Shown in pieces: positions 1-6,520 of a stretch of DNA of 10,321 nt (position 1 is the first letter of the stretch; the number at the start of each line of letters is the position of its first letter). Source of the DNA: CAXDOZ01 sp963991145 (GTDB lineage Bacteria > Bacteroidota > Bacteroidia > Chitinophagales > JABDMM01); the NCBI GenBank assembly GCA_963991145.1, contig CAXDOZ010000085.1:1-10321 (forward strand). The letters are read 5' to 3'. The position numbers and the translations under genes are program-made. The notes beneath the pieces were generated by a model. The model was not told the DNA's origin and searched no databases. It worked only from the letters and a program-made list of their open reading frames with translations.

Positions 1-47
1 GAGATTTCTGCCTGTCTCGTGGGCTCGGAGATGTGTATAAGAGACAG
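1..47 (+). other. Nextera i7 sequencing adapter (artefact)
   Basis: Positions 14-47 match the 34-base Illumina Nextera read-2 transposase adapter exactly, including the 19-bp Tn5 mosaic end at 29-47. Positions 1-5 (GAGAT) match the end of the P7 flow-cell primer. Positions 6-13 (TTCTGCCT) are where the i7 index belongs, and as I recall they equal the N703 index as written in the adapter. This is library sequence left on the contig end, not genomic DNA and not a natural transposon end. Genomic sequence starts at 48. Confidence 0.97.
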
Positions 48-169
48 GTCTGGTTGATTGATAAACTGAGAAAAGTTCCCCATCAATAATTGACATTTCT
101 CTATATCTGCAGTGACCTGACTCACTTAGCTTTTCTATTCATTGTCAGAACTTTATGAAAAGCCCCATC
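48..169. other. Upstream region of the beta-helix gene
   Basis: This is 122 bases of A/T-leaning non-coding DNA between the adapter and the chosen start of the first gene. It should hold that gene's promoter, but no exact TAnnTTTG element is visible. A TTGACA string at 90-95 has no matching -10 box at the usual distance, so I do not call it. An in-frame alternative start for the gene lies at 155. Confidence 0.5.
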
Positions 170-2416
170 ATGAAAAAGCTACTTGCCCTGCTAATGATCG
201 TGCTCTGTGCTTTACAGCTTGGAGCCAATGTCTATATTGTTAATACTACCTCAGACGGAACTATGCTTCCCCCGGGTCAATTATCTCTCCGACAGGCGAT
301 GATAAGTGCAAATCAAAATCCGGGATACGACAGTATTTTCTTTTCAATTCCAGGTCCCGGTCCTCATACAATTCGTCCAACTTCACAGCTGCCATTTCTT
401 TTAGATCAGGCAGGTGTTAGAATCGATGGCTTTTCACAACCTGGAGCCTTCGAAGGCCAGGATCCTCCTTCTTCCTGCCAAATGATGATCGAGTTATCGG
501 GATCGCTTGCCGGATGGTCCTCGGGAATATGGATCTTTTCCTCCAGTAACTATATCACAGGATTGGTTGTAGATAGCTTTGCGATAGATGGGATTTCCAT
601 TGAAGCCTCTTATCCTCCCGGGTCTAATAATAACTGGATAGTCTCAAACTTTGTAGGAGTTGATCCAACTGGCACTTATGCGAAACCCAATGGCTGGTTG
701 GGAGGAACACCAGCGGGAATTGCTCTTTGGCACGACACCTCATTCACAAATCCGATCATAACTAAACAGGCATACTCCAATTTTATCAATACCAATTTGG
801 TGTCTGGAAATCAATCTGAAGGAATTGCCTTGTTAAGCAGCCCGCCTGATGGAGATGTAGCTTTTAACAGGGTCACTAAGAATTATGTCGGGACTGATAT
901 TACCGGTTTGCTACCAATAGGAAACGGAGGTGACGGTATCTATATCGGTGAGAATTCCAATAACAACATTGTGGATCTAAATGTGGTGGCGGCAAATGGA
1001 TTGGATGGTATCGGGATGAGCGGATTCCTGTTCTTCAACCCTAATCCTTTACCACGCTATGTAACACTGAATCAGATCTATTACAATATTGTAGGAATGG
1101 GTGCTGACACCTCAACGCCTATGGGAAATGGGGTCAATGGAATTGGTGTCGGAACTTATGGAGATACAACTTATGGCTTTGCTGAGGATAATCAGGTAGT
1201 GGGTAATCACATTGCTTATAATGGTCAGGATGGAATTCGAGTAGCTGCCTTCCCTGCTCAGTTTGGAGCTCCATATGTTGACTGCAAGCAGAATTTATTG
1301 AGCAGGAATAATATCTATCATAATGGACTACTTGGGATCAATCTAGGAGAAGATACGGTAACCCCAAATGATCCCTTCGATGCAGATTCTGGTGCCAATA
1401 TGCTCTATAATTTCCCCAGGTTATCAAACATAAGCTGGAATGCGGGAACCACTTTTCTTCGAGCAGATCTTGGAGTCCCTTTAACTCCAGCAACTCGATA
1501 CATTGAGTATCACAGAGTTTCTCTTGATCCAAGCGGACATGGAGAGGGAATGGAGTATATCACGCGAACCAAATTACCTCCAGGGACAAATGTGATCTCG
1601 GATACTTTTGTCCAGTTCTTTCCAGATGATTCTATTACTGCAATCGCAATTGACTCAGCAAATTGGAATACTTCTGAGTTTTCAAAAGCCCATCATATTC
1701 GAGGACCACTTCAAGATTCAATTAGCTACACCGATATAAATTGCTTTGGTGATTCTTCCGGTACAATTGAATTGAGTCTATGGTGGGGAAGCGGTTACTA
1801 CTACATTAACTGGTCAAACGGTGTGCAGAATAGTTTGAGACTGACTGATCTGCCCGCAGGAACATATTCTGTGACCTTTACCGATATCGTCACCACAGCA
1901 GCCGGATCTCATCAGGTGACTCTTTTCGAACCGCCTCATTTGCAAGTTAATCTTGGAGTTCAGGATCCCAGCTGCATGGGCTGTTCAGATGGAGCTATTA
2001 TTGGTCAAAGTGTAGGTGGAATTCCCCCATATTCTTATACCTGGAATCCCAATGTTTCAAGTGTTGATTCGGCCACTGGATTATCCGCTGGGAATTACTG
2101 CGTCACGGTTACTGATTTAAATAATTGCATTGATACAGCATGTGCTACTTTGATTGATCCGGTTGGAATCGGCTCGCCAGAGCCAATAGCATTCTCTTTG
2201 TGGCCCAACCCGGCTGGAGTAAATCAAAGTATTCAAATTGAAGGCTTGTTGGACTCTGATCTGGTCAGGGCTTTTGATATCCTGGGAAATGAAATTCCGT
2301 CTTACCGACAGGCGAACTCAATTAGATTTCGAGAGGATTTATCTGAAGGAGTCTATTTGATCCGGGTTTATCGAGATGCAGAAAATATCTCTACGATGAG
2401 GCTGATGGTGGAATGA
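170..2416 (+). CDS. Secreted beta-helix protein with SprB-like repeats and T9SS sorting domain
   Basis: Likely a cell-surface or secreted protein of 748 residues exported by Sec and then the type IX system. The chosen ATG gives a clean signal peptide (MKK, a hydrophobic core, cleavage near LGA/N at residue 19); an in-frame ATG at 155 would add five residues. Residues about 38-395 look like a right-handed parallel beta-helix: an SLRQAM...AN entry motif, then three repeats of the type GTDxTG...PxGNGxxGI. Residues about 518-663 hold two SprB-like repeats, each with a Cys-containing 'DG/SG' opening and an 'AGxYxVTxTD' ending. Residues about 672-748 form a type A sorting domain (LWPNP at 677-681, then the DILGNEI and LSEGVYLIRV blocks). 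Beta-helix cargos often bind or cleave polysaccharide, but no catalytic residues can be assigned. The substrate is unknown. Confidence 0.9.
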   Translation: MKKLLALLMIVLCALQLGANVYIVNTTSDGTMLPPGQLSLRQAMISANQNPGYDSIFFSIPGPGPHTIRPTSQLPFLLDQAGVRIDGFSQPGAFEGQDPPSSCQMMIELSGSLAGWSSGIWIFSSSNYITGLVVDSFAIDGISIEASYPPGSNNNWIVSNFVGVDPTGTYAKPNGWLGGTPAGIALWHDTSFTNPIITKQAYSNFINTNLVSGNQSEGIALLSSPPDGDVAFNRVTKNYVGTDITGLLPIGNGGDGIYIGENSNNNIVDLNVVAANGLDGIGMSGFLFFNPNPLPRYVTLNQIYYNIVGMGADTSTPMGNGVNGIGVGTYGDTTYGFAEDNQVVGNHIAYNGQDGIRVAAFPAQFGAPYVDCKQNLLSRNNIYHNGLLGINLGEDTVTPNDPFDADSGANMLYNFPRLSNISWNAGTTFLRADLGVPLTPATRYIEYHRVSLDPSGHGEGMEYITRTKLPPGTNVISDTFVQFFPDDSITAIAIDSANWNTSEFSKAHHIRGPLQDSISYTDINCFGDSSGTIELSLWWGSGYYYINWSNGVQNSLRLTDLPAGTYSVTFTDIVTTAAGSHQVTLFEPPHLQVNLGVQDPSCMGCSDGAIIGQSVGGIPPYSYTWNPNVSSVDSATGLSAGNYCVTVTDLNNCIDTACATLIDPVGIGSPEPIAFSLWPNPAGVNQSIQIEGLLDSDLVRAFDILGNEIPSYRQANSIRFREDLSEGVYLIRVYRDAENISTMRLMVE
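1721..2158 (+). repeat. Two SprB-like repeats within the beta-helix protein
   Basis: Two consecutive units of about 70 residues share the pattern of a Cys near the start, a short Gly/Ser turn, a central aromatic W-N or Y-T-W segment and a closing 'AGxYxVTxTD'. This matches the SprB repeat family, named after the gliding adhesin SprB of Flavobacterium. The second unit has a CMGC pair and a further Cys cluster near its end. Only two copies are present, against many in SprB itself, so an adhesion role is plausible but not shown. Confidence 0.75.
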
Positions 2417-2426
2417 GTTTACTATA

Positions 2427-2544
2427 GTAGAAAGTAAATAGTAGAAGGTAGATAGACCTCCATATTTAATCGAACATTCAATCGCTAATGTCTAAGGTTC
2501 AATTCCATCCTTCTACTTTATACCATCTACTTTCTACCTTTACA
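2427..2544. repeat. Degenerate heptad repeats in inverted orientation
   Basis: The gap between two genes carries two blocks of a 7-nt unit. At 2427-2454 four units read GTAGAAA, GTAAATA, GTAGAAG and GTAGATA. At 2510-2544 five units read CTTCTAC, TTTATAC, CATCTAC, TTTCTAC and CTTTACA. The second block is roughly the reverse complement of the first. Shared segments CCTTCTACT and TACTTTCTAC are separated by 3 nt in one arm and 10 nt in the other, a difference of exactly one unit. The arms are 55 nt apart (2455-2509) and could pair in RNA. The pattern resembles non-coding heptamer repeats; the function is unknown. Confidence 0.75.
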
Positions 2545-2547
2545 TCC

Positions 2548-3537
2548 ATGCGAAACCTAATCCTAATCATGCTTACCATCTTCACGATCGCAGCATGTAA
2601 CAATACAAGTCAGGAAGAGTCAGTATCTGAAAATCCCATCCCGGAAGTCACTTCATCAGACGATGAGGATGTTACGATCACCGTTGAAGGAGGAGATCTT
2701 AAAGGAAGTCTGCGAATCCCGGAAGGAGATGGTCCTTTCCCTTGTGTTTTGATCCTTGCGGGTTCTGGTCCTACGGACCGAAACTGTAACTCACCAATGG
2801 GATTAAAATCGGACGCTTACAAAATGCTGGCAGATTCACTAGAACAATGCGGGATTGCTTCTCTTAGATACGATAAGCGAGGAATTGGCGAGAGTGCTTT
2901 TGAAGGGGCAAAAGAAGCAGATCTCAGATTTGACCAATTGGTGGATGATGCAGGTCTGGCAATCGAAATGCTAAGAACGAATGATAAGATCTCGAAGATC
3001 TGGGTTCTTGGACACTCAGAGGGATCATTGGTTGGAATGATTGCCTGCCAAAGAAATGAAGTTGATGGCTTTATCTCTTTAGCAGGACCAGCCCAAAATG
3101 CTGGAGATCTGTTATACGAGCAGATCGCAAAGCAAAGCCAGGAACTCGCTGATCTGGCGAAGCCTAAGTTCGACTCTTTGAGAATGGGAATGACAGTGGC
3201 GATTGGAGATCCACAATTACTAACTCTCCTAAGATCTTCTGTACAGCCTTATATGATGTCATGGTTTGCATATACTCCAACGGAGGAGATCGCTAAACTC
3301 GAGATTCCCATAATGATGATTCAGGGAAGCACCGATTTTCAGGTTGAAACAAAGGAGTTTGAGCAATTGGTTTTAGCACAAACTAAATCAACAAATATTC
3401 TGGTTCCGGGAATGAATCATGTAATGAAGGACGCCCCGGCCGATCAAGCTGGTAACCTTGCTACATATGCAGACCCCAGCCTCCCGCTTTCGCAAGGCTG
3501 GATTCCTGACTTATGCGAATTTGTAAAGTCTAATTAA
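2548..3537 (+). CDS. Alpha/beta-hydrolase lipoprotein (serine esterase-like)
   Basis: Predicted lipid-anchored hydrolase of 329 residues acting outside the cytoplasm, probably in the periplasm or on a membrane face. The start at 2548 puts a lipoprotein signal directly at the N-terminus, with lipobox IAAC and lipidated Cys17. An in-frame ATG at 2488 would add 20 residues encoded by the heptad repeat and is rejected. A low-complexity acidic linker follows (about residues 18-45). The hydrolase fold shows an AGSGPTDR oxyanion loop, the nucleophile in GHSEGS (Ser157), a likely acid in QGSTDFQ (Asp263) and the catalytic His in GMNH (His291), so the triad looks complete. The family includes esterases and peptidases of many substrates, so the reaction cannot be named. 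Its stop codon overlaps that of the convergent barrel gene. Confidence 0.88.
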   Translation: MRNLILIMLTIFTIAACNNTSQEESVSENPIPEVTSSDDEDVTITVEGGDLKGSLRIPEGDGPFPCVLILAGSGPTDRNCNSPMGLKSDAYKMLADSLEQCGIASLRYDKRGIGESAFEGAKEADLRFDQLVDDAGLAIEMLRTNDKISKIWVLGHSEGSLVGMIACQRNEVDGFISLAGPAQNAGDLLYEQIAKQSQELADLAKPKFDSLRMGMTVAIGDPQLLTLLRSSVQPYMMSWFAYTPTEEIAKLEIPIMMIQGSTDFQVETKEFEQLVLAQTKSTNILVPGMNHVMKDAPADQAGNLATYADPSLPLSQGWIPDLCEFVKSN

Positions 3538-4292
3538 AGCCCGTTAAACTGGATGCCGATCGAGAAAGCATTGAATGTGCTCGGCCCACGGTCTTTTTTG
3601 AACAAGCTATTCATATCGTAGAACGCAAAAATGTTGTAGCTAGAAAATCCAAATCGAAAGGTAGGACCATAACGGATCTGAGAAATATCGCCGAATCCTT
3701 TTTCAGTGAATTTTTTGGTTCCGCCTGTTCCGTTAACCTCACGCTTTTGCTTTGCAGTAGCGCCTAAACGAACACCGAATTTGAATCCTGCTGCAAATTT
3801 GAATTGATCGTTCTTTCTTGTAGGCTTGGTTCTGAATCTAAGCTCAAATGGGATCTCGAAATAGCCCAATGTCAATCGGCTTCGCTTCACTTCCTGCCCA
3901 AAGTCCTCTTCCACATCGAAGTAAGTATAGCCTCCGGTATCCGTCAGGGTCGCGTTGTGGAATACATAGCTAAAACTGAATCCACCTCCAATCGCAACAG
4001 AAACCGCAGAACCATTTATTGGCCAGTCGTACATGAACTGGAGTCCCCATCCAAAGGAGAACCACTTGGTCTTAAAGCCTCCCGGCTCGCCGTGGAACCA
4101 GTTGTCGAAACTAAAGTTGAAGACGATTCTATCTCCTCCCTTGTTGATCCACTTGCGTTCTTTCTTCGGCTTGTCCTTTTTCCCTTTTGAGATCTGCTCG
4201 TAATGCTCATAATTAAGCCCTACCTCAGCGAAGCTCGCCTGGGAAATAAAAACCATCATAAGGGCACTCAAGATGTACTTCATCACTTTCAT
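3534..4292 (-). CDS. Outer-membrane beta-barrel protein, function unknown
   Basis: A 252-residue protein likely inserted in the outer membrane. It has a Sec signal peptide ending at SFA/E (residue 22), then a short Lys-rich stretch (about residues 36-51), then alternating polar and aromatic strands rich in Gly, Phe and Tyr (FNFSFDNW, FSFGWGLQFMYDW, GGGFSFSYVF, FEIPFELRF, FKFAAGFKFGV, YGPTFRFGFSSY). It ends in a strand, AFSIGIQFNGL. This is typical of the small Bacteroidota barrels annotated as PorT-like or generic OMP_b-brl families, which are usually of unknown role. An ATG at codon 4 (4281-4283) is a good alternative start, because the promoter -7 box lies only 10 bases upstream of the first ATG. 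It may be co-transcribed with the exported-protein gene upstream, although it has its own promoter candidate. Confidence 0.82.
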   Translation of the reverse strand: MKVMKYILSALMMVFISQASFAEVGLNYEHYEQISKGKKDKPKKERKWINKGGDRIVFNFSFDNWFHGEPGGFKTKWFSFGWGLQFMYDWPINGSAVSVAIGGGFSFSYVFHNATLTDTGGYTYFDVEEDFGQEVKRSRLTLGYFEIPFELRFRTKPTRKNDQFKFAAGFKFGVRLGATAKQKREVNGTGGTKKFTEKGFGDISQIRYGPTFRFGFSSYNIFAFYDMNSLFKKDRGPSTFNAFSIGIQFNGL

Positions 4293-4302
4293 ATTCGATC
4301 GC

Positions 4303-4310
4303 CAAAGGTA
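4303..4310 (-). promoter_or_regulatory. Bacteroidota -7 promoter element of the beta-barrel gene
   Basis: Read on the minus strand these bases are TACCTTTG, a full match to the Bacteroidota primary-sigma -7 consensus TAnnTTTG. No clear -33 TTTG lies 19-21 bases upstream. Transcription would start about 4-6 bases after the box, leaving a leader of only a few bases before the ATG at 4292 or about 15 before the ATG at 4283. This supports the later start. Confidence 0.5.
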
Positions 4311-4315
4311 AGCAA

Positions 4316-4362
4316 AACAGAATGTTGCCGTAAGAAAGGCACTAATAAAGACAAATTCTGTT
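4316..4362. repeat. 8-bp inverted repeat between two minus-strand genes
   Basis: AACAGAAT at 4316-4323 and ATTCTGTT at 4355-4362 are perfect reverse complements with a 31-nt spacer. The spacer contains a smaller TGCC/GGCA pair. The repeat sits just upstream of the beta-barrel gene's -7 box and downstream of the exported-protein gene. On the minus strand the second arm runs into TTTTG. It could be a weak terminator for the upstream gene, an operator for the downstream one, or chance. Confidence 0.35.
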
Positions 4363-4394
4363 CAGCAGCTTAATTTTAACATAATTTGATGCCA

Positions 4395-5114
4395 TCAATA
4401 GGTCTGTTGGATCATATCGGCCACATCTAGCCAGGATGGCTGTTTCACCAGAACATGCAGCTCAGATTCTACCGGTTCGAGAACTAAAACCACTCCTGGA
4501 TACTCATTATAGATCCAATGCTTCACGCGATGTCCGCGCACCTGATCCTTGGTGTCGTAATAGAGTCCATCGATAGTCTTTTGTGTATTGTAAGGAAGAA
4601 ATTCATCGGTAATGACATCGGGCTTGCCCAGGAAATCTTCTACCATATTTGAGGCAAAAGAACTGAGTATGTCCAGCGCTTCAATACGTATTGGAACACG
4701 AATACTGTCAGCCCCATTCAGGACTGCAATGACATCAACTTCTCCTACTTTCTTAATTATAAAAAAGCCCTGACTAAGAAAACCAGTAGCAGGTTTGAAC
4801 TTAAGTATGCTGGTATCGGAGGAGTAGAAATCAAAAAGGTATTTCTCTTCACCTATCATTCCGCGTCGGTTCTTTTTTACCGCCTTACCATTCTGCATAG
4901 CAAGAACACCATAGAGTTGATAGTTGATCTGATCGTCGAAATCAGTCATCTGGTCTTGAGACATATAGATCACCGAATCGCCATAGGCAATTGAAAAAGT
5001 GTCTGAACCAATAATGATGGATTCAGACTCACTCGCATAAACTGAAAAACTGCAGTTAAATATTAAAAAGGCACTAAAAGAAATTAGTGAGCTCTTTACG
5101 GCGCTCAAATTCAT
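4395..5114 (-). CDS. Exported protein of unknown function, possible Big2-like domain
   Basis: A 239-residue protein that I do not recognise as a named family. Residues 1-27 form a Sec signal peptide (cleavage near VYA/S). The Cys at residue 21 lacks a proper lipobox, so I do not call a lipoprotein. Residues about 98-144 ('SSDTSILKF...GFFIIKKVGEVDVIAVLNG') have the rhythm of a bacterial Ig-like group 2 domain. Residues about 155-212 ('EDFLGKPDVITDE...HWIYNEYPGVVLVLEP') resemble the 'LGxPd...wxY...l.f' pattern of BamE/SmpA-like proteins. Both resemblances are weak and by eye. It is divergent from the WYL gene, with 64 bp between them, and lies upstream of the beta-barrel gene on the same strand. 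A periplasmic or surface role is likely. Confidence 0.75.
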   Translation of the reverse strand: MNLSAVKSSLISFSAFLIFNCSFSVYASESESIIIGSDTFSIAYGDSVIYMSQDQMTDFDDQINYQLYGVLAMQNGKAVKKNRRGMIGEEKYLFDFYSSDTSILKFKPATGFLSQGFFIIKKVGEVDVIAVLNGADSIRVPIRIEALDILSSFASNMVEDFLGKPDVITDEFLPYNTQKTIDGLYYDTKDQVRGHRVKHWIYNEYPGVVLVLEPVESELHVLVKQPSWLDVADMIQQTY

Positions 5115-5133
5115 ATCTTATACTTCGTATTCT

Positions 5134-5166
5134 TTTGGGCCTCACGGCCAGATAACCATAGCTTCC
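5134..5166 (+). promoter_or_regulatory. Possible WYL-gene promoter with GGCC palindrome in its spacer
   Basis: TTTG at 5134-5137 matches the Bacteroidota -33 element. After 21 bases, TAGCTTCC at 5159-5166 matches four of the six fixed -7 positions. The spacer holds the 12-bp palindrome GGCC-TCAC-GGCC (5138-5149), a suitable place for an operator of an autoregulated gene. All elements are short, so this is a weak call. Confidence 0.3.
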
Positions 5167-5178
5167 TAAACAAAGGAG

Positions 5179-6189
5179 ATGCCACAAAATAAGCAAGCTC
5201 TCGTCAGATACCGAATCATTGATCGCTGTTTGAGAGATAAAAGGAATGAGTATCCTAGTAGGGAGGACCTTCAGGATGCTCTGGAAGAACAGCTTAGCAT
5301 GTCGATCTCCGAGTCTACCATCGAGAAGGACATTCGCGCTATGCGCGAGGATCCGGAGCTTGGATACAATGCACCAATCAAGTATAGCCGCAAGTACAAT
5401 GGCTATTACTATACCGATGATAGTTTCACAATTGCCAATATCCCATTGTCTCAGGAAGATCTGGATTCGATCGAGTTTGCAGCAATGACACTGCGCCAGT
5501 TTGATAATATTGAAGTCTTTGGAGATTTCAAGGGAGCGGTTGACAAGATCTTTGATACCATTAATATCAATTCAGCACTCGATGAAGAAGATATCAGTTC
5601 GAAGGTTCAATTCGAGCAGCAGGCAACTGACCAGGGAGCAGTGCATTTATCATTGGTTCTTGAAGCGATCAGAGAGCACTATCCGATTAAGTTCTCCTAT
5701 CAGAGATTTGGTCAAAGCGATCCCAAAGAGCATATAATCCATCCTTACTTGCTTAAGCAATACAATGGACGCTGGTATTTGATCGGGCAACAGGATTCGA
5801 AGGGATACATAACCACCTTTGCCCTGGATAGGATCTCAGAGCCCGAGTCACTCACTAAGGAGAAGATGAAGTTTCACGCCAGCTTCGATCCGGATTCTTA
5901 TTTCAGACATAGCTTTGGGATAACCACCTTTGAAGGCGAAGCGGAAAAAGTGGTTCTATCATTCGATATCGCTCAGGCCCAGTACATCAAAACGCAACCA
6001 CTACATCCTACCCAAACTGAGCTAAGGTCTACCGATAAAGAATATGTGGTTGAGCTTGAGGTTGGCCACACGATTGAGCTCGAAATGGCAATACTCAGCT
6101 ATGGTGAGCGAGTAGAAGTTCTTGAGCCAAAGAGTCTGAGAGCCTCTATTTCAAAGCGTTTGAAGGAGGCTGCCGCTAAGTACAAATAA
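5179..6189 (+). CDS. WYL-domain transcriptional regulator
   Basis: A 336-residue cytoplasmic DNA-binding regulator. The N-terminal region (about residues 1-80) has the winged-helix layout common in Bacteroidota WYL proteins, opening with NKQALVRYRIIDRCL and with a recognition-helix region around ISESTIEKDIRAMRED. A linker follows, then the WYL domain (about residues 155-222) with RWYLIG at 198-203, carrying the Trp-Tyr-Leu motif, and the FALDRI block. A C-terminal WCX-like extension (about 255-333) ends with LEPKSLRASISKRL. WYL domains sense nucleic-acid or nucleotide ligands, and such regulators often sit beside phage-defence or stress genes. GGAG abuts the ATG directly, too close to act as a normal Shine-Dalgarno site, but the family's usual N-terminus supports this start. 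HigBA follows after 36 bp. The target genes are unknown. Confidence 0.9.
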   Translation: MPQNKQALVRYRIIDRCLRDKRNEYPSREDLQDALEEQLSMSISESTIEKDIRAMREDPELGYNAPIKYSRKYNGYYYTDDSFTIANIPLSQEDLDSIEFAAMTLRQFDNIEVFGDFKGAVDKIFDTININSALDEEDISSKVQFEQQATDQGAVHLSLVLEAIREHYPIKFSYQRFGQSDPKEHIIHPYLLKQYNGRWYLIGQQDSKGYITTFALDRISEPESLTKEKMKFHASFDPDSYFRHSFGITTFEGEAEKVVLSFDIAQAQYIKTQPLHPTQTELRSTDKEYVVELEVGHTIELEMAILSYGERVEVLEPKSLRASISKRLKEAAAKYK

Positions 6190-6190
6190 A

Positions 6191-6210
6191 TTCCCCATTC
6201 GGGAACTTTT
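6191..6210 (+). terminator. Short hairpin plus T-run after the WYL gene
   Basis: TTCCC (6191-6195) and GGGAA (6201-6205) form a perfect 5-bp stem around CATTC. It begins two bases after the WYL stop and is followed by CTTTTT. This looks like a compact intrinsic terminator that would separate WYL and HigB transcription. The same palindrome could instead be the HigA operator, as it lies just before the candidate toxin promoter. Confidence 0.45.
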
Positions 6211-6214
6211 TAAT

Positions 6215-6222
6215 TATTTTTG
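6215..6222 (+). promoter_or_regulatory. TAnnTTTG element overlapping the HigB start region
   Basis: TATTTTTG is a full match to the Bacteroidota -7 consensus. No good -33 element is visible, and the site lies in a T-rich tract that could match by chance. If real, transcription would begin at about 6226-6229, at or next to the TTG start of HigB, giving a leaderless or nearly leaderless mRNA. Confidence 0.35.
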
Positions 6223-6225
6223 AGG

Positions 6226-6519
6226 TTGAGGATTGTAGCGAAGAGAACATTGAGGGAGTTTTGGGAATTGCATCCTGATTGTGAATTGGCTCTCATGGAA
6301 TGGCACTACAGAGTATCCAGGCAAGAATGGACAAATCCAATTCAGGTCTTAAGCTTGTTTCCCAACGCCAGATTCATATCCTCTGATAGAGTTGTCTTTA
6401 ACATTAAAGGAAACCACTACCGATTAATACTGAAGGTAAACTTTGATACGCAATGTCTATTTGTGCGCTTTATAGGAACTCATGCTGAGTATGATAAGAT
6501 TGACGCATTAACTGTTTAG
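6226..6519 (+). CDS. higB: HigB-type toxin, mRNA interferase of a type II TA module
   Basis: A 97-residue toxin of the HigB family (RelE-like fold), which cleaves mRNA, usually on the ribosome, when not bound by HigA. Diagnostic blocks are the opening MRIVAKRTLREFWE, RVVFNIKGNHYRL at 55-67 and FIGTHAEYDKID at 82-93, all close to the family consensus. The length is normal and the gene appears intact. No ATG is available near the N-terminus: the start is TTG at 6226, giving the family-typical MRI-start, or TTG at 6220, which adds two residues. These two codons sit in a tandem TTGAGG TTGAGG. The toxin-before-antitoxin order and the 1-bp gap to HigA are typical of higBA. Autorepression by the HigBA complex is expected from the family. 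Confidence 0.93.
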   Translation: MRIVAKRTLREFWELHPDCELALMEWHYRVSRQEWTNPIQVLSLFPNARFISSDRVVFNIKGNHYRLILKVNFDTQCLFVRFIGTHAEYDKIDALTV

Positions 6520-6520
6520 G

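Noticed and set aside
29..47. Tn5 mosaic end, which could be read as a natural transposon end
   Set aside because: It is embedded in the full Nextera adapter with index and P7 remnant, so it is a library artefact.
90..95. TTGACA as a sigma-70 -35 box
   Set aside because: No -10 box follows at the right distance, and Bacteroidota primary promoters use a different consensus.
2488..2547. N-terminal extension of the hydrolase from the ATG at 2488
   Set aside because: The 20 extra residues are encoded by the heptad repeat and would place the lipoprotein signal internally; the ATG at 2548 fits the lipobox.
3804..4190. Plus-strand open frame of 128 codons
   Set aside because: It lies opposite the beta-barrel gene, has no family resemblance and reads as a shadow frame. 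The same holds for the other overlapping frames at 1338-1532, 4016-4210, 5246-5488, 5501-5737, 6876-7091, 8888-9100 and 9407-9625.
4386..4398. TTGAT-GCC-ATCAA hairpin at the end of the exported-protein gene as a terminator
   Set aside because: The stem is only five pairs, mostly A:T, and no T-run follows on the minus strand.
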